From Diphasiastrum complanatum (Eukaryota; Streptophyta; Lycopodiopsida; Lycopodiales; Lycopodiaceae): a stretch of DNA of 64,000 nucleotides. This document shows, piece by piece, positions 35,802 to 46,367 of this stretch. Where the stretch lies: the NCBI GenBank assembly GCA_029204225.1, contig CM055100.1, forward strand, positions 62,245,472-62,309,471, given 5' to 3'. Position numbers and translations under genes: made by a program. The first letter of the stretch is position 1. Each line of letters starts with the position of its first letter. Below the pieces are notes generated by a model. That model was not told where the DNA came from. It made no database searches and saw nothing but the letters and a program-made list of their open reading frames with translations.

Positions 35802-36850
35802 CTAGTTGGAGGTAGCCTCCTGCACATGCTCCTCCTCCTCCTCATCATCATCATCATCATCCCCAGCCTTTGAGGCCTCATCAGAAGAAGACCCTTGGCT
35901 CTGATAGTCGCTCTCCTCAGTCTCCTTGGTAGAGCTATTGAAGCTACCCTCTGGATGCTGCTCCCGAGCAACAACAGCCTGAGTTCGTCGTGATGTACCT
36001 CGAGTCTCAGGTCCTGCACATGAGATTTGCAACTATTAGAAAGTACCCATTACCCAAAATTGAACTTTGAAGACTCAAGTGTCAAGACCCAGGGGATGAC
36101 CTAGATAGTAGATACTAGAATCTAGATACTACATACTACAATCTTTAAATGTTTGATTGAAATACAAGACTCAAATTTCAACTACCAAGCAAGGCTCAAG
36201 CCTCAAGCCTACCCGATTGTGCAATAGACTCGCGATGCAAGACGACATATATATGTCCTCCTCCTCTGACCTAGGTGGTAAATCAAGAACCTTTGCGATG
36301 TCAATCTCGTTAGGGTTTACCTAAAGTAATCAGTTCACATACCCGCCACTAGTCATTCACTCATGTCTTGGCTCACATGTGACACAAATTCATGAATCAT
36401 CAAAGTTCAAACTAGTCAACTTTCAACTTTCAAGACTTCAAGTACCAAGATTCAAGTGATAAGCTTCAACACTAAGCTCTCAAAACTCAAGGTGAAGTTC
36501 AAGTAGTTCAAGCTCAAGCCTCAAATAGAAAGTTTAAACGATTAGCAATTACCTGCATGGGTTCCTTGGCCTCCCTCATATTATCTAGGTGTAGGTTTGA
36601 ATGCACCAACATTAGCCTTTTTAATTACTTTGTGGAGAGCCTGTTTCTCTTCTTGGTTTGTATGAGGGAGTAGATGCTCCAGTTCCTCTCACAAGCTGTT
36701 GCAGTGCAGTCCTGTGAGAGGAGTCTCAATGCAATGCTTTGTAGCCTAGGGGTGCACCCTCCATACTTGTCCCACCAAGAAACTGGCCCAAGTGGCCACT
36801 CTATCCTATGTTCACCCTCTGTTCTATGTGAGACGGTCTCTCCAAAAAAT
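35802..36850 (-). pseudogene. hAT-2 transposase C-terminal half
   Basis: On the minus strand, 36,850-36,580 encodes the hAT dimerisation region (SWWDKYGGCTPRLQSIALRL, then CERNWSIYSLIQTKKRNRLS) followed by HSNLHL. After a probable intron, 36,330-36,220 gives VNPNEIDIAKVLDLPPRSEE, and 36,015-35,802 gives an acidic tail (SDEASKAGDDDDDDEEEEE) ending in TAG at 35,802. The order and wording match the tail exons of hAT-3 (VNPDLIDVAKVLELPPRDQS and a Glu/Ser-rich tail). A stop at about 36,635 interrupts the dimerisation domain. The N-terminal half is not found upstream on this strand but lies on the opposite strand from 37,551. Confidence 0.78.
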
Positions 36851-36978
36851 CATGAGCTCATCGTTGCAGACCTGTTGCTCTGCGAATATCACAAACAATT
36901 TTTATAGAACTCCTTTTGCAATATTGCTTTGGTGTGCACTCTAGAATTGCACATATTTGTTTTGGCTTCGTGTTTCCA

Positions 36979-36992
36979 CGAATCGCGATTCG
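36979..36992. repeat. CGAATCGCGATTCG palindrome (hAT-2 subterminal region)
   Basis: A perfect 14-bp palindrome followed by AATTC and AATTCGGG words. It occupies the place, upstream of a GA-rich leader and BED exon, where hAT-3 carries GGTTCGAACC palindromes. Confidence 0.5.
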
Positions 36993-37550
36993 TTGGCTGA
37001 CCCAAGCCCCAATTCATTCACAATTCGGGTTTTCTCTCTTTTTGCGCCTCTTTCAAAGGGAGAAACTTGAGAGAGGTGTAAGGAGAGAAGAAAGGAGAGG
37101 AGAGAAGAGAGAGCCTAGAGGAGAGAGGAAATGGCACTTATGGTGAATGTGCAATGTGTTAGAACTTAGGTTAATCTCGATTGTTAAATGCACTTTGAAG
37201 GAAAGAAATTAGAATAGGAGTTAGGAGAAGTTAGACCTTAGGTGTTTAGTAGAATTAGCCACTACAATTCGGTGAATGAAGGAGAAAGGCTAAAGCTAGG
37301 AGTCAGGAGAGTCTTGGAGCAAGAATAGGAGGAGGTGTGTGTGTGTGTGTGAGTTTAGGCAAGAGGTGTGTGTGAAATTGTGAATTTAGTTTTAGTTAGA
37401 CTTCAGTAGAGTATATTCGGACTCAGGAGTAGTACATTTTCGAGTTAAAACTTAGGTAATAGAGGTCAGAGGAGTGTTAGAAGTTAGGAGAGTTAGGAGT
37501 TGAAACTTGAGAGTTAGGAGTCAGAACTTAGGAGTTAGGAGTTGAGAGTC

Positions 37551-38760
37551 ATGATGAGAAATAGAGATCCTATATGGGATCATGTCACAGTTGCTTCAGG
37601 ATACGGGAGCTCGGGCATAAAACGACGGACGTGCAATTATTGTCGGGTGAGCTACACAAGCCGTCCAATGCGTATTCGAGCGCACCTCCTTTGTTTGCGT
37701 GGCTATGAGATCGGAGCATGCCCACAAGCTCCTCCGGGGCTATCGAGCATGATTGCGAGACCAGGAGCGATTCAGAGAGAGATCATTCCTCTGACGGTCA
37801 CTGCAGCTGAGCACCATAGTACATACACTTGTTATCTTATTCTTTAAACTTTTGCTTTTGAATTCTGAATTTGCAATGTGCATGATGAATGTGATTGTCA
37901 CTTGTAGACTATCGTGATTAAATATTTTTTCATTTCTTGTGTTGCAATAGGATCAGTTGCTAGGCATCATGCATCCACCTCAGGTCAGGATGAGATAGAG
38001 CTAGAGGCCGACACATCTACTCCACATGTAGATGTAGCTGGCCCCTCTATTTCTAGCACCCCCCTCCCCCTCGCAGAGATGTTATTGGTAGAGAATATTA
38101 TGTGCAGTCATTTCAGGGTGACAACAAGCATACGACAAATGTGGCTATCAGAGGACTCTTCTACTGTCGTGACCTCCCCTTCCATCTAGCGAAGACTTAT
38201 GCTTGGGGGGATATGATAGAGAGTGTTGCTACGATAGGGGCCACATACCGTGGACCTAGCATGGAGTCCCTACACAGCACACATTTGATGAGGGAGATTC
38301 AAGATGTAACCAAAGAATTGGAGCCCGTTTGTGAATCGTGGATACAACTCGGGTGCACCGTCATGATTGATAGCTGGAGTGACACTAGGATGCGACAAAT
38401 CATTAATATTCTAGTGCCTTCTTGTGTGGGCATCATGTTCTTGAGAGCCATCGACACATCGGCACCTGGCACCATTGTTTCAGGTGAGTAACGAGTTCAT
38501 GACGTGTTATAACCCCTTGGCCCTTCTAAATTCTGATTTCTTTCATTTCCATATACAAATCTACAGACTAGTCTCAAGTTTGAAGTTGGAACCTTGTCAA
38601 TCTGAATCAATGACATTCATTTTCTAATTCGAATCAAGAGGTAAAGGCCAAGTGGGAGAGCAGATGGAACTGGTTTCATAGGCCTTTCCATGTAGTTGCC
38701 CATGTGTGCATCCTTTATGGACACCAACCCACAAAAGCGTAGAGCTGCTCTACTTGGTCA
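37551..38760 (+). pseudogene. hAT-2 transposase N-terminal half
   Basis: The ATG at 37,551 (MMRNRDPIWDHVTVASGYG) begins a BED-like finger: CNYCRVSYTSRPMRIRAHL then GYEIGAC, a CX2C...H...C arrangement shared with hAT-3. An intron and linker follow, then DUF659 from about 38,155 (FYCRDLPFHLAKTYAWGDMI, then GCTVMIDSWSDTRMRQIIN). After a gap, 38,640-38,740 gives KAKWESRWNWFHRPFHVVAH, equivalent to the insertion-domain segment at 30,227 in hAT-1. The RNase H-like part with C-A-A-H is missing between 38,491 and 38,640, and the dimerisation half lies inverted at 36,850-35,802. A GA-rich leader with TTAGGAGTTAG words (37,070-37,545) precedes the ATG, as in hAT-3. Confidence 0.78.
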
Positions 38761-38889
38761 CGAACCTTCTTATAGAGTTAGATGCACGACTCGTCAAGTA
38801 CATCCTTTGAGAAGCCTTGGTTAATTCGTATTGGATTACAAATCCAAACAGTTGGCCGAGGCTACGTCACTTGCTAATCTCCTACGACA

Positions 38890-39460
38890 TTAGTACACCA
38901 AACTAAGACAATAACCATAATAACTTCTAGATCCTCCACTCCCTCAACTCCACCACAATATTGAAATTCTAAGTTTGTGACATGATAAATACTCAAATAT
39001 AAAAATAATTATGATTATTTGTAAAGTTAGAAAATGACTAAATAATTTTCATCCATTTTTACGAAATGGTCTTCTCATGTCAAAACACCATAATAATGAC
39101 AAGGCCTTTGTGTTATGCCACAATGTTGTTGTTTTGATACGTTTTCTATGACTTTTTCTGATATTTTTCATCATTTTTCTCGATTTTTTTTTGCCAATTG
39201 TATTTTTAAAATAAAGTAAAAGGTAACTAATGAAAAATAACAAAGTCAAAAGAAGTTAGGATCAAACTAAGTACAATCTACCAATACTTTTGTAATCGAC
39301 TGTCTCAGTGAGAACAATTTTCTTACCACTGAGGATTTTTCCTTAATAGAGTTGCAACTCAAAAACTTATCTTCATCAATATCTGATTTATTTCTAGTTC
39401 ATTTGATTCTGCTATTACTTTGCCGCTTTTGGTTATAGGCCAATCCTACATCACCACCAT
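38890..39460. other. AT-rich DNA, no gene
   Basis: Nothing recognised. Probably the remainder of hAT-2 or its flank. Confidence 0.3.
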
Positions 39461-39472
39461 TTTGATTCTCAA

Positions 39473-39793
39473 GTGAATATAGCTTGGGTACCCGTACACC
39501 AAATCGGTGACTTCAGGGAGTCGTTCGACCTACATTTTATACCTATATATTGTTATGATCTTGTACTAGGAGTAGATTGCTTGACTTGGAAGGGTAAAAT
39601 ATTTAGCAATGCAATGCCTATTTTTTACATAGGATGGGCAAAGACGTATATGTGTTACATAGGATGGGCAAAGACCTATCCATTGGTATCAAGTTTTAGA
39701 GGGATTACTTGCTTTTCACGAGCAAGCAATCCATTTGGAGCATATCTCACAAGTTGCTTTGATATGTACTCATGGGCCAGTGACGCATTGTGA
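39473..39793 (+). pseudogene. Ty3/gypsy protease end fragment
   Basis: DLHFIPIYCYDLVLGVDCLT resembles the C-terminal part of gypsy retropepsins (a D-x-VLGxDWL-type segment) just before the RT linker. The rest of the frame is not recognisable and contains a 20-bp direct repeat, TACATAGGATGGGCAAAGAC, near 39,625 and 39,656. The catalytic D-S-G is not seen. Confidence 0.45.
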
Positions 39794-39799
39794 TAAGGT

Positions 39800-40574
39800 A
39801 CGTAACTCTTCATGGTCTATCACACTTCTTAACGTAGCTTAATGGTGTCCTAATTTTTAGGCCATTTAAGCATCTGTCTTGCATCTACATACATTCTTCC
39901 TCAATTGTTGTCAAATTCTTTTATCAGTATGATGTGCTAAGTAGCTTAGCTATACTCGTACCCTACTACCAAAGGCCCATCCTTTAGGAGCTCTTAACCA
40001 ACTCGAAGCTTCGTTAGAAATGAGTAACGTCCATTCCAAGCAAGCGGTCTGACTTAAATCAGACTTAACCAACTGAAAGCTTCGTCACGAGCGCTGGAAG
40101 CCAACCTAGCGCCACGCCAAACTGGACAGCCATAAACAGGTAACTTCCACCCAAGCAAGCCATCCAACTCAGCCAACAGGTTAGAGCCCGTTCCCCAAGA
40201 GCTTAACCCATTCACGTTCATACAAGGAACACTCAGAACCACAAGTATGACAGATATGGAGACAACCAGTTCTTGGACCAAATGGTCCCGACAGCATGTG
40301 AAAGATTCAACTAGTTTCATCACATTTTGCAATATTTCCATATTTGGCATATTGAGGCCAAAACTTGAATTTTGAAAATTGTTTCACCTTGTCAGTCCCT
40401 CCTTTTTCGGCCAAACATGAACCATCCAAGTCCTTTAGGAGGTCATAATGTAGTTTGAAAATTGTTTCACCTTTTTAGTGCCCCCTTTTTTGGCCAAACA
40501 TGAGAGCTCAGTCTCAACTTAACTTATACACATTTTTACCTTCAATGACAACAAGTACTATAGAATTAAGACAC
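39800..40574. other. No gene recognised
   Basis: A pair of related phrases with TTGAAAATTGTTTCACC and TTTTTCGGCCAAACATGA or TTTTTTGGCCAAACATGA lies at 40,373-40,421 and 40,456-40,504, a 49-bp direct repeat with an 83-bp period. Confidence 0.45.
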
Positions 40575-40622
40575 TGTTGGGCATAGTGGATCCTGCCACT
40601 AAAAGTACTGTTCGGCCAAGCC
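40575..40622 (+). repeat. LTR start fragment, partner of 54,393
   Basis: TGTTGGGCATAGTGGATCCT and the next 28 bp nearly match 54,393 onward, including CCTGCCACTAAAAGTACTG. Similarity ends abruptly at about 40,622. It is a truncated LTR of the family that forms the outer layer of the nest. Confidence 0.6.
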
Positions 40623-41693
40623 TTGCCAAGTGGGCCCTGTTAGGATTCAAAGTAAACTAGAAGCGAAAACATTCACAATGAATTAAGTGATTAATGTTCT
40701 ATGAACAATCACAAATTATGCATACAAATGGAAGCAAAGTAGGATATTAATGGAGACAAATCTTTATATAAAGAATGTATGTACATAAGCATTGCCACTC
40801 TCTCTAGTCTCTCCAGCCTCTTCCTCCCTCTTCAGTAGAAACAGGGCGCCTTATTCACTAGTAGAGATAGAGAAATCCAAAGGTCAATGGTTCCCAATGT
40901 GGAATATCCAAAAGCCAAGAGCCAAGAGCCATGTGTTACATAGGAGTTACAAAAGCAAATGAAAAGCCTTGGAATTGGACAGCCAAGTGCTAAATGGAGA
41001 AGGTCACTTGCCCCATGGAACCCCATTATGAGTTGGGCCCCTCCAAACTTGAGTACATGGACCAAAAGTTCAAAAATGCTCCTTGGGTCCTCAACCATAT
41101 ACATTGCCCCAACTTCATTAAATATGGCTTTAACCCCATGAAGTCACACAATCCAAGCTTGGAGAAAGCTCTGTACTTGCCATACTATCTTTGGAGAAGA
41201 TTCCGCCCAGGGAGAAAATAAACTTCGGTGACCCCTGATAGCCGTCCAGGGTGTACCTTCTGGTACCTTGACATCCCTATCATATTTAGCTATTGTCAAG
41301 TGTGCGAAGGTTAGTTCTGAACTAGTAGAGAGAAATCTTGAAAAAAGTGGATCTTGTTGAGAAAAGAACCTTCGTCATAAGAACCTTTGCCGAGAGGACT
41401 AGAAAGAGACTATATGCAGATCTATCCAGTGTCCAGTTTGCGAAAGTTCCTGGTGGAGAATTATTAAAAAATTCCAAAAAAAATGTCTCATTTGCATAGA
41501 ACTTGACCCGCCAATTGCTCACTTAATTGAGGCCATTTTGTTCAGTGATTTCTTCATCCATACTGATCAATTTTTTATTTTTCTGTTCTTTTCTTGTTAA
41601 AAAAAAGAAGAAGAAAAACTAGGACACCACCATTGTATTGGCACTGAAGCAATCCAATACCCAGTTGCCTCTCCTACATTCTACTGTCTAGCT
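40623..41693. other. No gene recognised
   Basis: A second possible LTR start (TGTTAGGATTCAAAGTAAAC) lies at 40,639. The remainder up to the gag frame has no supportable feature. Confidence 0.3.
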
Positions 41694-42720
41694 ATGGCGA
41701 CTCCACTTGCACGGTTGTTACTAGTACAGACGTTCCCTGATGAAACAACTCAACAATACACCTATAGAATTTACAACATGGTGAAGAGTTGTAATCCACC
41801 TGTACCTACGGAAACCATAATGGTGAATTACTATGTCGGACTGGTCAACGAGATCAGATTTGGCATGACAGACTTTGCATCCTATACTTCATTTGTACAA
41901 ATTTGTCAAGACGCCGCCCTTATGGAAGCAAAGATCTCGATGGAGATGGTGGATCATCTCAATTCTATTGCTGCATCATCGAATGGGGCATCAGAGGAAC
42001 CAGAATCAGTAATGCCAGACAATTTGGCAAGAGAGGAAGACATGGCCTCACAATAGAGTCAAGAGAAAGAACCAAGTGCTGGATGTCAATCAGCTGACCA
42101 AGATCATCAAGAAGATGACCAACAAGAGCCTAAGGCTTGCAGAATGAAAATTCTTTAATCGGACCAATGTGGATACTGTCATGGAGACCATGCATGCATT
42201 GAATGTCCAATTAGAAACCCTCAATTGAAAAATCAAGGGCATATTGCAGAGCATAAGGTTTGAGGTCAAAATCAAGAAAGGTCAAACTTGATGATGAGCC
42301 AACAACAGGATCATTCAATGGATGTCAAGAGTTTTGTCCTGAGCACATCAGGACAGTCCTGAACCGGAAAAGGTGGAGTGGAAGTCTTGGTAATATCATC
42401 AGGCATGTCCCTGAATTCAGCTGAAGACCATATTAGCTTACCACTCTACTATGTGGAGAATGAGAGAGACATTTGTTACCTGTGTATGCTTATCACCTCC
42501 GAGGGGATGGTATTCTGCGCATGGTAAGATGTTTCGGATGTGGTGGAAGACATCTTCGATCAGAATGCCCACATCGAGGTTATCCGACAGCCTTTACACC
42601 TTGGTGTTCATAATGCGGTGTCAACCATCCATGTTTTGATTGTCCATTGAGGCAATTACTAAAAGCTAATATGGCACTATCTTACAAGGACCAACATGTA
42701 CCATCTTATTAGGCAAATCC
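41694..42720 (+). pseudogene. LTR-retrotransposon Gag with zinc knuckles
   Basis: The frame from the ATG at 41,694 (120 codons) has a Gag-like helical core (LLVQTFPDETTQQYTYRIYN, SFVQICQDAALMEAKISMEM). After stops, CGYCHGDHACIEC (about 42,167) and CFGCGGRHLRSECP (about 42,535) are CCHC knuckles; a third, CGVNHPCFDC, is incomplete. Stops near 42,055, 42,157 and 42,612 make it inactive. No protease or RT follows; integrase coding begins 500-600 bp downstream, so the middle of pol is deleted or the two parts belong to different elements. Confidence 0.6.
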
Positions 42721-43254
42721 ACTCAAAGTGCACCACAAACGAAAAATCTTGGTGCCACTTGGTTTTGAGACAAGTGGATTACACGACAATCCTCCCAAAT
42801 TATAAAAATGCACAGAGTCACCTCAAACTCAAACGACTACAACATCACAAAAGACGGAGCTGGTAGAATCCATCAAGCAAATTGCAACAACAGAAATTAC
42901 GAAAATTCTACCAAGCCTTCTACAACAATCAGTAGATGCTACATTACAACAAGTACCTGTGACAAGTGGAACTCTTGGTGGAAAATTGGCACAAGGCTTG
43001 CAAGCAAGTATGGTCACACAGTCTTTAAGACCACAAGACAATGGGAAGGGAAAGGCTAAAGTTGACAATTGCCAACCAACTCCAAAATCAGCAATGGGCA
43101 ATGTCCAACCAAAGTTTGATTGTTCCACAATGCAACAGACCACCAGCACAGTGCCAAATCCGGGTATATCAGTCGTTAAAAGGCCCAATCCAGGGAATTC
43201 AAGCCCAAAAAGGCCAACTGTGCAGTGAGAACTAGCACCTATAACGTCTAAGCC

Positions 43255-44790
43255 TTGTCCTCAATTTGTAAGATTGACTGCGAGGAAAGTATTCAGGTTC
43301 AGTCTTGTTATGCCACATGTCCAGACTTTCGTGATGTTATGTCATCTGCCTCTCGTCCTTCCTCTCACCCTCACCAGGTTTATTCCATTGTTAATCATCG
43401 TTTGTTTCACTATGGTTCGTTATGTATTCCCAGCACTCTCGACATACGTCCACAGCTCCTTCTTGATGCTCATTCCTCTCCTGTTGGTGGCCATTCTGGA
43501 TTTCAGAAGTCCTTGTTCCGTTTTAAAGAGCATTTTTATTGGCCTTCCATGAAGCGTGAGCTTTCCCACCTTATTCATACTTGTGATTTTTGCCTTCGTA
43601 ACAAGTATTCCCGTGAAAAACCTGGTGGTCTCCTTCAAAGTTGGCCTATTCCTTCCCGCCAGTGGACTGATATATCTATGGACTTCATTTTAGGTCTTCC
43701 CCGTACTCAGCGTGGTCATGACTCTTGTTTGGTGGTAGTTGATAGGTTTTCTAAACAAGCTCATTTCATACCAGTCAGACGTACTATTACAGCAGAGGAG
43801 TGTGGTCGTATTATTATTTTTGAGATTTTCTGCTTACATGGTCTCCCACGATCTATACCTACTGATCGGGATACCAAGTTTACATCAGGATTTTGGACAG
43901 AGCTTATGCGTATCTTGGATGTTAGGATACTTATGGGCATTGCTTATAATTCTTCTGCAAATGGTCAGTCTGAGGTTATTAACCGGGTATTGGAGGATTA
44001 TTTACGACATTATGTTTCTCCTTCTGGTCATGATTGGGATCAACATTTATGTTTGGCTGAGTATAGTTATAACAGTTATGTTAGTTCCAGCACAGGTGTT
44101 TCTCTTTTCCTGCTTGCTCATGGATACTCACCAGTTCTACCCGGTATACCTGCTCCTCCAGATGATGCACCTGTTACTATTTCATCTTATCTTTCGAGTG
44201 CTCGGGAGATTATTACTAGAGCTGCTACTCATTTACAGCATATTCAGCAGCGGTACAGGACCATTGTTGATCGTCATCGACACCATGTTGAGTTTGCAGA
44301 GGGAGATACTGTTTTTCTCCGGTTACGCTTTGCTCGCCATCGTTTTGTACAGGGTTTTGCTTCTACTGAGAAGCTTGCGCCGCGCTACTATGGGCCTTTT
44401 CAGATCCTTGAGCGCCTCAGTCCAGTTACATATCGTCTTGAGTTACCTGTTGCTACTAGGTCTTGTGATATCTTTCATGTCAGTTTATTACGTGCTGCTA
44501 TTGAGGATGATGCTCCTCGAGATTCCTCATTTCCTACAGATCCAGAGCTTTTTCCATTCCTGCCAGCTGTTATTTTATAGGTGCGCTTATTGCGTAGTCG
44601 TCGCCATCGGCAGGTTCAGTTTTTGGTCCAGTGGGATGGTCGTCCTATTGAGGAGGCTACTTGGGAGCCCATTGATGTTTTTTATCATACCCCTATCCTG
44701 GCTGATCAGGCTCGATCACTTGTAGCTACCATTGCTTCTCGGGATGCTCCGGCTTCTCTTGATGTTCCTTTTCCAGATGGGATATCTTGA
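43255..44790 (+). pseudogene. Chromovirus integrase with chromodomain, split by one TAG
   Basis: A long frame to 44,580 encodes the HHCC zinc region (HSSPVGGHSGFQKSLFRFKE, then HTCDFCLRNK) and the catalytic core. All three acidic residues are present: ISMDFILGLP, PTDRDTKFTSGFW and SANGQSEVINRVLEDYLR. The C-terminal domain follows (GDTVFLRLR, LAPRYYGPFQILERL, CDIFHVSLLR). TAG at 44,578-44,580 then separates a chromodomain in the same frame (VQFLVQWDGRPIEEATWEP, to 44,790). Loss of one stop would restore continuity, so decay here is slight. RT and RNase H are absent upstream. Chromodomains in Ty3/gypsy elements are known to guide integration toward particular chromatin. Confidence 0.85.
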
Positions 44791-44840
44791 TGCAGTATTT
44801 TTCTCTGGCACTGGTTGTTATCTTATTTTGCCTACATTGG

Positions 44841-45600
44841 GGGCAATGTTCTTTATAGCCAGGAAGAGTTACGGACTACATGATACAGGCCTACTGGGCT
44901 ACTCTGCATATATTCCGCAGGCCTCTTTACATCTACTGTTGGTTATGTATATTTCTGGTTACGCATTTTATATTAGTCATGTACAGGCCCCGGAGCCTTT
45001 TTATATGCTTATGACCCGCATTGGGTCCTTTTTTATGACATTGACTGGCCTTGGGCCCTTATTATATGGTTATATGTGGAGTGGGGGCCCGTAGGAGGGC
45101 GCACTATTTTCCCTCCACATTTTGCCTCCCTTTTGAATTCCTATTTTAGGGTTCATTGGTAGGGTATTTATAGGGGCATTTGTACACTCATTTTTCAGAT
45201 TATTGATTGGTATTGCTTGGGCTCTTCGTGGGAGAACCTATTGTCTTGTCTATTGCTTGTAGGGCTTTAGTCTATTGCTGTCTTTTATGCTTCATTGATT
45301 CAACGCCTGATATTTTGATCATAACTACCACGAATACTTATATAGACAAAGCAGTCAAGCAAGCACGTCTTATTCTCATTACGAATTGGGAGAGTCTATT
45401 GCAGTTGCGTTGATCTACAAGGATCACTACCAACAAGCTTATTCATGGGATCCTTTGATGGATGGTGTCGACTACCCATTTGTCGATGAACAAGGTTATT
45501 AGGAATGGCCACCAGACCCAGATGGTTATTATTGAGAATCTGGCAAGTCGGTGTTCTTGCTGATCACCATCAATAAATAAAGCCTTAGGTTTTACGTAAG
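44841..45600 (+). repeat. Polypurine tract and LTR of the plus-strand chromovirus
   Basis: GGGGGC AA (44,839-44,846) precedes TGTTCTTTATAGCC at 44,847, a likely LTR start. A TATTTATAGG promoter box lies at 45,165-45,174. The 3' boundary is not evident and is probably near 45,430. Confidence 0.5.
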
Positions 45601-45700
45601 CGATATCTTATCCACGCTTTTCCTGATGCATTTCCTCACTAGCAATAAATGTGTCGACAGTCTTCTTCCACAACAAACGCAAGCAGGTGCCGTGGGAGCA

Positions 45701-46353
45701 TGTCAGACTCCCTCTCTGATCTTCTCTTCAAACCTTGCTAATTTCCTGCACATACAAGCATCAAATTACCTCTAACACAAGATGGAGCCGGCTGCCTTGT
45801 CTCCTCCCAGCCTTTGCTGCATAGATGATGATGAGGAATGCCTCTCTCTAGGCTCACTTATCCAAAATCCTCAAGCACCCCTTAACCCTGACCCTTCCTA
45901 AATCTCGACACATGGCCAACTCCATGCACAGTCGACACTTGCCACTTGGCAATACCCTGACACATAGGCAAGTGAGTAGGCTGACATGTGTCACTCATCC
46001 ATTGGACCAAATGTCCCAGTGGGCATGTGACACGTGTCATGTTTGACCGGTCAACCCTGACATGTGTCACTCATTCGCTGGACCAAGTGTCTCAGTGAGC
46101 ATATGACATGTGTCACGTTGACTAGTCAACTACTTTTTAGGAGGTCAGTCCAGCCACTCCGAATTAATGACCCAATACCCTATACCCAAGCAACATGCGA
46201 CTCTGAGGCTTAGAAACATCATTAACAACTTTATTTACATTTCTGTTACAAAGGTCACCACAGGCCGGTGACTTAGCCATTTCTATATTTACAAGAAGTA
46301 CATCTATAAGTAAAAACAGTAAACAACCGGGACAGGGAGTAAAAGCTGGAACA
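45701..46353 (-). repeat. 3' LTR of the full-length chromovirus
   Basis: Plus strand TGTCAGACTC to AGCTGGAACA. Internally it has several (C)TGACA(T/C)GTGTCA(C/T) words between 45,960 and 46,115. It is the twin of 53,712-54,364. Confidence 0.95.
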
Positions 46354-46367
46354 TCCCTTCCCCCCTT
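46354..46367 (-). promoter_or_regulatory. Polypurine tract
   Basis: Minus strand AAGGGGGGAAGGGA abuts the LTR start TGTTCCAGC and overlaps the TAA stop of pol (46,366-46,368). Confidence 0.9.

Noticed and set aside
43739-44725. 328-codon Leu-rich, membrane-like plus frame
   Set aside because: It is the alternative frame of the T-rich integrase gene whose own frame has clear catalytic motifs.
41694-44790. Endogenous plant pararetrovirus
   Set aside because: The zinc knuckles alone could fit, but the integrase and chromodomain identify an LTR retrotransposon.
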